Positions 1-9,720 of a stretch of 64,000 bases of DNA are shown piece after piece. Within the stretch, counting starts at the first letter, position 1; every line of letters begins with the position of its first letter. This DNA comes from Diphasiastrum complanatum. Taxonomy: Eukaryota > Streptophyta > Lycopodiopsida > Lycopodiales > Lycopodiaceae. Location: NCBI GenBank assembly GCA_029204225.1, contig MU831984.1, positions 29,148 to 93,147 on the forward strand, read 5' to 3'. A program made the translations under genes and the position numbers. Under the pieces are notes generated by a model, which had not been told where the DNA came from, did not search any database, and saw only the letters and a list, made by a program, of their open reading frames with translations.

Positions 1-300
1 AAGCACCCCTTAACCTTGACACACCCTAACGTCGACACATGGCAAACTCCATGCACAGCCGACACTTGCCACTTGGCAGTACCCTGACACACAGGCAAGC
101 TAGTAGGTGGACAGTCTGACACGTGTCACTCATGCATTGGACCAAGTGTCCCAATGAGCATATGACACATCCTGTTGACCCGTCCATTGACCGTCCGACA
201 AGTGTCACTCATGCACTGGACCAAGTGTCCCCGTGAGCATATGACACGTGTCACGTTGACCGGTCAACCCTTCCTACTTTTTTAGGAGGTCAGTCCAGCA
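1..300. repeat. 79-bp tandem repeat with palindromic motifs
   Basis: Two diverged copies of a unit of about 79 bp begin near 118 and 197. Both carry 'gtgtcactcatgca' and 'ggaccaagtgtcc'. Perfect palindromes GACACGTGTC occur at 118-127 and 243-252, and TTGACCGGTCAA occurs at 256-267. The texture ('acacttggcagta') resembles the 3' LTR of the gypsy element at 13.4-13.5 kb, so this may be an LTR fragment of a related family cut by the window edge. No gene is visible. Confidence 0.6.
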
Positions 301-493
301 GACTCTCATGAGACCCAGTACCCCCTTGGCCATCTCGGATTTAGTCACTATAACAAATATTTACATTGCAATTTACAAGTGTCTCCACAGGCCGGTGACT
401 TAGCCATTTACAATTTAATAATCACAATTTACCATACATTGGGCAAAGGGATTAAAAGTACGTGTGACAGTTTCTCACCTCTTCTTCCTCCTT

Positions 494-672
494 AAGGCTT
501 ATCCTATAAGGTGATCAATATTATGTGTTCCACGTTTCTACTTGGGGGTAACCAAGTTAATTTGTTTTTGAATGAGATAAGGCTGATCCTATAAGGGGGT
601 CAATAGACATGTCCTGCCCTTGTTCCATGTTTCTACTAGAAGGTAACCAAGTTGGGTTGTCCTGAATGAGAA
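494..672. repeat. Diverged tandem duplication of about 85-95 bp
   Basis: Units start at 494 and 579. Both run from 'aaggct(t/g)atcctataag' through 'gtttctact' and 'ggtaaccaagtt' to 'gaatgag'. It has no coding sense. Confidence 0.6.
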
Positions 673-899
673 CTAACCTAAATTTTTGCCTAATAGACTC
701 ATGTAGACCTATCCAAATCAGATGTGGATGCTTTCTTTGAAGATTGCAATGCATGAAAATGCTTTTGCCTATTCAAATTAACTATTGTAGATTGCAACAC
801 ATTTCTATGCACTTGCTTATCTACATTTTCAAAATTTGAAATACAAGATACATCCACAATATCATTCACATTCAAAAAAAACAATTACAAATACTCAAA

Positions 900-1330
900 G
901 CTTTGTCTCTTGTTTGCAAAGCAGAAACAAGAGGGTCATCAAGCAACTTTCTATTGCTTGGTCAAAGTATGGGACAAAGCCTCCATACTTGAAGTTATCT
1001 ACATGATTTACAAACTTACAGTTGGCTGCTTGGCCTCATGCCAACACTTACCAAGCACAACATTGAAGCATGCTAGTTTGGTAATCTCAAAGTCGAGGCC
1101 TTCAGTATATGTCTGGATGGTAAGACGCAACTAAACTATCTTTTGGTCCTAAACCTCGAAATTCTTGCCATCTGGCATTTCCACAGATTTGTACTTTGAG
1201 GGACCAACAGATAGTTTCAGCTGCTTAACCAATCAAGAATTTATAATGTTATGGGTTGTACCAATGTCAAAAAGTACTGTCACCTCTCGACCTGCCAGTT
1301 CCCCTCTCATCCTTATGAACTCTGTGTTTA
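900..1330 (-). mobile_element. Ty3/gypsy protease-region remnant
   Basis: Read on the minus strand, the segment encodes a degenerate retropepsin region. A 'VLFDIGTTHNIIN' block replaces the usual D-S/T-G-A/T-H motif, followed by 'KQLKLSVGPSKYKS' and, after stops, a 'VVLGKCWHE' block like the conserved VLGMDWL of Ty3/gypsy proteases. Stops and frame changes interrupt it, so it is a relic. Flanking DNA at 300-900 and 1330-3050 is probably the rest of the same decayed element, but I could not align it to a named domain. Confidence 0.7.
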
Positions 1331-3050
1331 GAAACTGATATCCTAACTTGGCTTTGATAGAAAGATAGCACTATGGTGCCTGAGAACCTATTACTCGAAG
1401 TCATGTTGGTAAGGTTCTTGTTGTTTCATAATAATTTTATGGCTCCCTCCATTTGTTTTTTTTTTTGAGTTCTTAGTCTATTGCTTATTAGGGTTAATCA
1501 TTTGCTTCTAGTTCACCCAAGTATTCTCCTTTCCTCTACCTAGCTCTAGTTTCAAAAAGTTTTTGAAGTTTGTGATTTATTGCCCATTAAGAAGTTGGGT
1601 TGTACCTTCATCATTTTTCTCGGTTCTCTTCTAAGTATCTACTTTTCATAAATATGATGCTTTCATAGCTTAGCTCTAGATCAATTGTGGCTTCATTCGT
1701 AACTAATATTACTGGTAAGAAATGCTCTTATCCTACATATTTATGACCTAGTCAAATTTGCAATTCTAGTACCCAGTCTTTGGAACTCATTGTCACTCTC
1801 TAAATCTTGTTGAGCATCGACATGGACTAGGACCATTCACAAATGTATTTATTGGTAGTGATGCTTAAATCCAATGGATTTTTTTCTTGCAAAATTTGTT
1901 TGACCATGTATAATTAGAAGTTACTATCCAATTTGTCATGGACCACATGAATAGTAAGCAAAAGTTTTTTCCTCCATTGTGGCATGATAGTTGAAAATAA
2001 CATTCATGTTAACATGTCACAAGGGGTTTACACCAACTATATGTGATATTAAACTTGTAACAACAATGCTGCCAAATTGATTGTACCTTTAAGTGACATA
2101 TTGTTCAAGAGCCTCTTCAAGCTTCCACTTATCATCAATCAATTCAAGCTCATCATAGTTATCTTTGTAAAGGGCCTCCTAGCTTGTTTACAATCCCTAA
2201 ACTAGTAGGGGGGATTGATATAAGAATGCATGTCGAAATCATCAATATGACCTTAAACTTGAAATTGTAATTTGTTCTGTCAGATTGGTTTTAAATATGA
2301 CCTATGTAAAAACGAGATCAAAAATCACATTTTTCTCTTGTAATTTTATGTCTAATGTTGTCACTCTAGCTAGATTTGCATTAAGAGGCATACTACCAAT
2401 CAACCGACCAACTTAGTAGCCTAATTTTTCACCTGTCATTGAAAATGAGCTACTACCAATTGATTAGAATCTGGAATCAGTTGTGAATTTAATATGCATT
2501 GTCCCACTCTCTACCTCAAAGCGCATATTGAATACTAGCCATATATCTACTGCCACATTGATGCCATTCCATCTCGTCTTCCCCGTTATGACAGAGAATA
2601 TATATCCATTCATCTCATTTCACTTTGGTCTGGACCAGTTACATGTTTCCAATCTCGATTCATGTGGATCGGCACAAAATTTTGAAAACATGTTTTCTCT
2701 TCATGGCTTAAAAAAATTATGTTGTTGAATCAACTCACTATTATCTGAATTGACCGGATCTTGATGTATCACATTCTCCTCGTCAAAGGTTCCTGTCAGA
2801 AAATTTCTTATTCAAGACAGACTTCAACTCAGTACAGTCTATAAGCGATTCATTGTATTTTACAAAAGGAAACCCCTTTCATGATGTCAATCCACCCTAC
2901 CTGCTTGACCTTTGGGGTAGCATTCAAGTTTGGATCACTACCTTTGAGAGTCTCCCCTCTTGTAACTTTTCTACCTTTTCCATGTATCGAATAGTCATAA
3001 TCATGGTATATAAGTGAAGGATGTGGTTTGTTTTACTCCCATGTAAGGGT
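1331..3050. other. AT-rich stretch without recognisable gene
   Basis: Six-frame reading gives only short ORFs of 81 codons or fewer with no recognisable domain. A purine run near 2210 resembles a polypurine tract but no LTR border could be paired with it. It lies between gypsy and LINE remnants and is probably old element sequence. Confidence 0.4.
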
Positions 3051-3059
3051 TCCCGGCTG

Positions 3060-3800
3060 AGAAAGCTTCTTTGAGTTCATATGTATTCAGCCTGTTTGGA
3101 ACGAGAGATGCTGCTTCACAACCATGAAGTAACATTGGAGAGTGCAATGTTCCATCTCCATAAATTTCTCTTTTGGCAAGCCTCTATAGCAAAGAGGGAC
3201 TTCCAGCCACCAGTAAGCCTTTTGTTAATGCACTCTATCGAAGGTTTTGTGAAATTTGAGCTCCAAAATACTTGTAATCTTGAGTTACTCCAACTTCAGC
3301 AGCCCTGCCAAATAAAAGGTGAGGATCATAACCTTCTTTGATTGGAAGATCATATAACCTTTGTCTTATCCAATATTATGAGGATTCAGAAGACCTGAAA
3401 TTTTGCAAAGCTTTTCTAGAGTGTGGCATTGTTGAAAACTACGTGCAGTGTTAGTCAAAACCACGCCATCATAAGCTTATAACATGTGTTTAATTTTGGC
3501 ACCACCTGCAGTTCCTCATTGTTCTATGTAGATGCCAAAAAGTGTGGGAGAGAATGGACAACCTTCCTTAACTCCAATGCTGCTGGAAATTTCAGCAGTG
3601 AAACCATTAGATGTAGGATGCTTCTCCCACATTGAAACAAGTTCAATTTTGGGGTAGAAGAGGATAACTGCGTGGTAGGCCCATCCTTCACTTTTTGCCT
3701 CAATAACCTTGCTGGTTCGTGCTCAAACGATTTGCTCCATTCTTTATCTCCTTGAGAGTGAAGGGTTATGACATGACAGGATGCCATGGAAAACAAGGAA
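3060..3800 (-). mobile_element. LINE (non-LTR retrotransposon) RT fragment
   Basis: Minus-strand translation, with frame changes, shows the non-LTR reverse transcriptase block 'GVKEGCPFSPTLFGIYIE' at about 3525-3580. This matches the family motif GVRQGCPLSPTLF. Downstream come a decayed catalytic-loop region ('YDGVVLTNTARSFQQC', where YADD is expected), 'LEKLCKISGLL', and a 'YKYFGAQIS' block like the YLGxxFS segment of such elements. The upstream side has 'LFYPKIELVSMWEKHPTSNGF'-type sequence. No endonuclease or 5' end is seen, so it is a 5'-truncated, inactivated copy. Confidence 0.8.
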
Positions 3801-4084
3801 CTTTTGTTGACAACAATTGTGGAGCCTCATCTGGTGAGAAGGTGAGAATTTTCAATACTTGATAGTTGGTATAAGCAGAGTGCTTTCCCCAGCCCCACAT
3901 TCCGACAAACCACATTAGAGAGGAGGAACTAAAAGAATTAGCCAGCTCTTTATTTCATTTGTTACTCCTTATATGATCATTGATGTTCTCTTTTAAGGAC
4001 CACATTATGCCTAAACGTGTGGAAGTAGATTATGTTTTTGCTATAAGAGCATTTTGTGCTAATAAGACTTCAATTTTGATGCAG
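3801..4084. other. Upstream sequence of the GIY-YIG gene, no exon recognised
   Basis: I find no exon that would supply the N-terminus or a transit peptide for the downstream GIY-YIG gene. A 105-codon ORF starting at 3980 runs across the first recognised exon in the wrong frame and then into a CT microsatellite, so it is not taken as a gene. Confidence 0.4.
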
Positions 4085-4206
4085 AACCCAAATGGAAGCA
4101 AAAGTTGGCAGCAGCAGATGAGCATGCAGAAAGGGTTCGACAACTTACATTGCAGGCATGCGTCCAATTACCTGCCCTTTTCCTTTTCTTGTAAGCATAA
4201 AACTAG

Positions 4207-4210
<4 letters not shown>

Positions 4211-4266
<56 letters not shown>
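4211..4266. repeat. (CT)28 microsatellite
   Basis: An uninterrupted CT run of 56 bp lies in the first seen intron of the GIY-YIG gene. Read through, it makes an artefactual Leu-Ser repeat. Confidence 0.97.
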
Positions 4267-4270
<4 letters not shown>

Positions 4271-4714
4271 CTTTTGTACCAAGAGGACCGGTTTTAGTTC
4301 TTGTATGTCAAGCAATAAACATGGGTGAAATGAACAGTGCTCATTATGTGCATTGTAGTTTATATGTTGTCGAGGATTGTGTTGGTGATGCCTTAGATTC
4401 TTGATAATATGTAAGTTTGCAGTATGATGACGTATGTGTCACTTGTTTTATTATAGAGCATTTATATGAACGGCTTGCGAAATTGTTGATTGCTGTGTCA
4501 GGCAGAGAAGGAATACAAGAATAGACAAATGCTGCTTCAACAAGAACGGGGCATTGGGTTCCATGATGTAGTACCTCTCAATGAGCTAGAGTTTTTGACT
4601 TATCTTACTGAGGAAGGAATAATCAATGATTGTGGTGAAGTTGATGCCAAAGCAACTGTATATGCAGTTTTTGATGAACAGAAGAATTTGCAGTATGTTG
4701 GTATCACGAGGCAG

Positions 4715-5803
4715 GTTTGTTTCTTGAGTTAGTTTTTATTGGCCTTCATTTGTTTCCTAGACTTTTTTCATATTTAATGTCCTTTTGCACATAATGATGT
4801 CAACAAAACTAAAAGTTGGTAGAAAATAGAAATATTTTCTGGATTTATTTTTGATGAGGTTAAAATTGCATGAATTCATCTGTAGGTGCTTAGCATGAAT
4901 CTTGTTAGAAAGAGCATTTTGAATAAGAATAATTGTACTTTATATTATTATTGTGAGTGCTACTAATTGTTCCATTAGCAATAAACTAATGGGTTCTGCA
5001 CCGTCCAGTCCTTTTTCAAGATGCTAATGCCAAGTGGGAGAGCTTAAGCATATTGCAGATTGTACTTAAAGCTGATAAGACTTACCCAAGTTTAATGCTT
5101 ATAAATTCTTAGAGGATTAGGATTACTAGTTGTAGCTTCTTAGACCAAGTATCTTTTTATTGTGTATCCCTTCTTAACATATTTTATGCTGGATAAAATA
5201 TCAAAATTTTCTACACTTACTATGTTAGGAACTGAACTTTAGCATCACATTAATCACAATAGACCATAAAAGGTGAAGCGATTATCAAATAGCATTCTGC
5301 AACTTAGAACGTTAAACATAGGCAATAGGTGATCTTCTACAAGGAAGAGCAACGAGTCTCCTACAAAGAACTCAGGAGAAATCCAGATGATAAGCTATTG
5401 AATTAATGTCTTTACCTCCTACTTATCCTCTTTTGCAATTTAGGGCTAAAATCTTGGTGTGCAAAATGAAGAGTTCGATGTGGCATAAGCAGCCCCATCC
5501 ACATGCCCAATACCCTGTGAATAAAATAATCACAGGTCCTAAGTGAAATAACCCCTGGACCCAAGTTAAGAACATATCTACAGATTTAGCTATGAACCAT
5601 AGCAAGTAGCATTCATAAAAATGGCAAAATAATCATTCACAAGTATTCTCTAACCAAGAAGACTAATGAAATCAATGACTTCCTATAGCTCATGCAGATC
5701 TCCAACAGAGATCTCCAATACAAAGATGGAACTCCCCTACAAAGAGCTTAAGACTCCAAACTCATCAGAGAGAGAGATTGATACTGCTTTTGCTTGAATG
5801 CAG
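4715..5803 (+). other. Intron of the GIY-YIG gene
   Basis: This is a 1.09-kb AT-rich intron with donor gtttgt and acceptor 'aatgcag'. No element or RNA gene was recognised in it. Confidence 0.7.
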
Positions 5804-6698
5804 GTCTACCACAGTATGAGACTACACTTTGCTCGTGTGCCAAAAAAGTGTTTTTATGTCAAAATTCTTCATGTTTCTAGGCCCAACCGCTTATTGTTGG
5901 AGCGAATTCGCACTGCATGGATAGTTGAAAATGGGGGTGCTCCAATGGGAAACGACAATGGTCCACACCAAAACATATGGGAAAATCCTTTGGATTGTAA
6001 ACCGCTGATGACAGGTAGACACGCTTTTCGTTACAATGAAGGCACACTTTGACGTAGTCATCTCTGTAATATCTATATATTGATTCTCAGGCTGAAGGGC
6101 TGAATTTTTCTGTATGGGAGGCCTGTAAGGATTGTAGGAAATCAAAATGCCAAGATCCTTCTAACATTTAATCTCCATATATAAGAAGAAGAAGAAGAAG
6201 AAGAGGGAGAGGGTTAGGCGTCCTCAAAGAGAGAGAAAGTAGTAGCAATGCTTGAAAGGGAATGAATTACAAATGAACAATGAGTACATATAAATAGGCC
6301 TTCCAAGGGCCGAGACTTTTCCAAACTCTAAGTTCTAGAACCTTCCAAACCCACTACTAATTATAGTGCACTCCCAAAAGTCAAGATAGGGTCCCTTCAC
6401 ATAATTAGACTTTACTTGGACCCACGAGTTACCACTAGACCAAAATTGGGTCCAACTTAACTAAAACTATCTTAACATGGTCTAAATAATAAACCTAACA
6501 CATGGTTAGACAAGTCTCGACCTTTTGGGTCAAAGTAACCTATGGGAAACTAACATTATCATTTATTATTTCTAACACCCTTTTTAAATAATAATGTAAA
6601 AAAAATAACATGACATGAAGTAGAATGAAAAAATTGCAACAAAATGCAAAATGTTGCTTGCTACCCAAAACTCCATGTAGCCGAAATCTTAGCCCCAA

Positions 6699-7064
6699 TC
6701 ATGCCCGATGTAGAATACGAAGTGCGGTAACATCAAGTCGAAGAGTGAAGACAAGCATGCTCCATCCAAAGTAGGTAACCAAAAAACCAGCCACAAGCCG
6801 AAATACGAAATTGCAATCCATCGATGGTTCCCACATGATTCCATAAGTCTTTTTACCACAAGAAACATAAAGAAGAGTACGATACTCTTTTACCATCACA
6901 TCCTCCCGAATTTTACTATCAATGATCTGCTCACCAACACTAGGTAAGACAACACCATCATCATAAGAAGTAAGCATCGAAACAGGAAAATCAGCATAAG
7001 GTACTGATTTTGGTGAGACATGTGTGTTTCCTTCAAGGTAAAAAGATGCTTTGTTATCCCGCAA
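6699..7064 (-). CDS. Unidentified ORF inside the small LTR element
   Basis: A 121-codon ORF on the sense strand of the non-autonomous element encodes a protein with hydrophobic stretches near its C-terminus ('FRLVAGFLVTYFGWSMLVFTL'). I recognise no domain. Other short ORFs overlap it in other frames. It may be a degenerate coding remnant, a captured gene fragment or chance. Confidence 0.25.
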   Translation of the reverse strand: MRDNKASFYLEGNTHVSPKSVPYADFPVSMLTSYDDGVVLPSVGEQIIDSKIREDVMVKEYRTLLYVSCGKKTYGIMWEPSMDCNFVFRLVAGFLVTYFGWSMLVFTLRLDVTALRILHRA

Positions 7065-7741
7065 AGACTAGGACAGCTAACAAGAGGCTGTAGCAGATTG
7101 TCCAACAACCACAATATCACCAACACTTTGCTGTCCAAAGTGTTCCAAATGTGGACCTTGCTGTCCAAAAACCTTCCACGGGCCGTTCCCGATGCATAAT
7201 AGGATGCTCACGATTAAGATAGGCTGAAAATGATCAATAAACCATGGCTGAATATGTTGTCTACCATCTTCAAGAAAAAAAAACCAACAGCTTGCCACTT
7301 TGAACACCCAAAAAATTCAGCAACATGCCACTTTGAACCAATGTACTAATTGACATGATTTTTTCCCCTCCTCCATTAGTACGAAATGGCTTCAAAGAAT
7401 GCGCCCTCCTGCAAAACGGAAAAGAGTCAAAATTGAACGGATCTTCACTCCAAAAAATCAGCAAAGGTGCTGAATTTTTGTGATCCCTAAGTGAAGACAA
7501 TCTCTTTTGGTAGGGCGCCCTAAATCAAGCATAGAAGATCCATGGCTCTGATACCATGTAGGAAATCAAAGTGCCAAGATCCTTCTAACATTCAATCTCC
7601 ATATACAAGAAGAAGAAGAAGAAGAAGAAGAGGGAGAGGGCTAGGCGCCCTCAAGGAGAGAGAAAGTAGTAGCAATGCTTGAAAGGGAATGAATTACAAA
7701 TGAACAATGAGTACATATAAATAGGCCTTCCAAGGGCCTAG

Positions 7742-7909
7742 TGTTACGAGCACGTAACCAGTGCCAAACCTTAGAGAACACAGGAGGTCAGATACCACAG
7801 TCAGGGTCGTGTCCAGCGTGTACACGACCAACAAGGCAAGACAGTGTGAGTAGTGTGCCCTGGCACGGTCCACAGCCATGGCGGGCCTAACACAGCCTAG
7901 GGACCCTGT
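7742..7909 (+). repeat. Truncated 5' LTR of the chromovirus
   Basis: It matches the first part of the 3' LTR ('gcacgtaaccagtgcc', 'gcgggcctaaca', 'cctagggaccctg') with scattered substitutions. At 7909 the match stops, and about 185 bp present in the 3' LTR are absent. Confidence 0.85.
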
Positions 7910-8634
7910 CCAGAACCAGCTATCTATGGTGGAAATCTCCGTAGGATTACTCGTTTTTAGAGTAAATTTTGGATCAGATTTCTAGGACAGGTCCAGCGCT
8001 GCCAATTCGGGTTTGAACTTAATGATTTTGGAGTGGAATTTCCAGATTTTGGAGCGTTTTCAAGTCAGGAAGTTTGAAGCAGACCCAGCGCTGTCAGAGC
8101 AGCCTCCTTCCTTGATCTTTGAGCGGAAATTAGGGACAAATTAAGCAAGATTTAGAGCAGATTTCTACTGCAGACCCAACGCTGGACAGGGAGGAGCCAA
8201 ACTGTAAATTTGCCCTTGTTTTGTTAGAAATTTCAGCATTAGTTTTTGCTGTCAGATAAGGGGACAGACCAGCGACCAGGGTAAAGGGAAAAAATCCAAA
8301 GTTTGGGATCCTTTTAGGCTTCAAATCAGGGAAATTTGGATTAGTCAGGGTGCTGTCCCATCAGTGAGGGCAGGGAGCCATCCAAATCAGATTTATCTGT
8401 GTTTTTGTTTTGGAGCCTTCCAACCTGGTTTTTTGGATAAGAAATCTCAGGAACAAACAGTCTAAGAAGAGCGATTGCACAACTGTGGAAAAACTGAGGA
8501 GGTTTCTTGCTTTTCTCTCTGGAAGTATAGTCCTAAGAAAGAGCTAAGTATTCTACTATCGTTTTTCCAGTTTAGTCAATCTTTTTTCTTATTCTCAGTC
8601 AGAAGTTAAGGTACATCTCTTTCGGTTCCGAGAA
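7910..8634 (+). other. Untranslated leader of the chromovirus with degenerate repeats
   Basis: No ORF of note lies between the 5' LTR and gag. Variants of 'cagacccagcgctg' recur near 7985, 8079, 8170 and 8262, always followed by G/C-rich sequence. Confidence 0.55.
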
Positions 8635-9720
8635 TGACCACTCCTTAGGGACCTGATCAACCCCCAGAGAGAGGCATCGACGAACTTGAAACAGAAGCCT
8701 TGATTTTCAGTAAGGGGAAAGAACCCATGGAAATGGAAGAACATGAGCAATTCGCCAAAGAACTCGACGAATTGGTTACCAAGGAGTAGTTTCTCCATTT
8801 GGTAACAGAAGTGGATGAACTGAAGTTGGCGTTAGCCAATTTCAAGTCCAGTGTGGACGACTCGTTCGCTGAACTCAAAGGTTTGATTTTGAGCTCCGCG
8901 AAAGGAAGCCTTCCCTCCACTTCTCAGTTGCCCCCTTCTCCACTTCCATCAGTTTTGGGTGAGCCTATGCGGTCTCACCCCAGTGTCTTTAAGGACTTAA
9001 AGCCTCCTACTTTTCTTGGGGAAGAGAAGGATAGAAATGCAGATATTCTACACACTTTCCTTAGCAAATGGAAGAACATTCATGCTCTTACACAGACCCC
9101 TGACCATTTGCAAGCTATTGAGGCCAGTCTTTCCCTAGGACCCATGGCCTATAAGTGGTGGTTAAATCTCCAGGAGACTGGGCAAATTTCCCGGTCATGG
9201 AAGGCCTTTGAAGAAACCTTCCTAAGAGAATTTCTACATGAAAATGAACTTAATAGAGCCTGGGAAGCCTGGGACAAAACAGTAATGGACAAATCCTTAA
9301 TCCAATATATCTCGCAGTATCGAGAAGCAATTTTAAAGATAAAAAATATGGATGATTATCAGAAAATCAGAGGATTTGTTCGTGGCCTCAAAGATGAGTA
9401 TAAAGTAGAGGTTTAGAGAAACTCGCCCACTACCCTAAAGCAAGCTCTCAGATATGCTCAAATCTATGATGATTCAGTGGGTAGGAAGAAGGTGAGACAA
9501 CAGCCCCTTTCTGAGCAGCCTCCTCAGAAAGACTTTCAATTTAAAAAGAGATTTTTAAAACGAAAGAAAGAAGATAAAGTAAAAGGTGAAGCTCCTCAGA
9601 AACGCCCATCGCTCATACAGCCCTTAAAACCAGAAGATTTTGAGAGAGCCAAACAAGAACGTTTGTGCTTTGTGTGCATGGGCAAGGACACATAGTCAGA
9701 CAGTGTCCCAAGGGGCCTTT
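8635..9720 (+). pseudogene. Chromovirus gag (broken)
   Basis: The gag reading frame begins at the ATG at 8635. It is interrupted by TAG soon after the start, again before 8799, and at 9414-9416. The segment 8799-9416 encodes a Ty3-type capsid core ('FLSKWKNIHALTQTP', 'WKAFEETFLREF', 'LIQYISQYREAILKI'). A basic region follows, and then a CCHC zinc knuckle (CFVC...GHIVRQC). A frameshift at about 9680 breaks that knuckle, splitting it between two frames. The product would have formed the particle and bound RNA. Confidence 0.85.

Noticed and set aside
3524-3796. 90-codon minus-strand ORF as an independent gene
   Set aside because: It is an off-frame reading of the LINE RT remnant; the RT motif is in another frame of the same strand.
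3980-4297. 105-codon ORF with a Leu-Ser repeat
   Set aside because: The repeat is a translated CT microsatellite, and the ORF crosses a genuine exon in the wrong frame.
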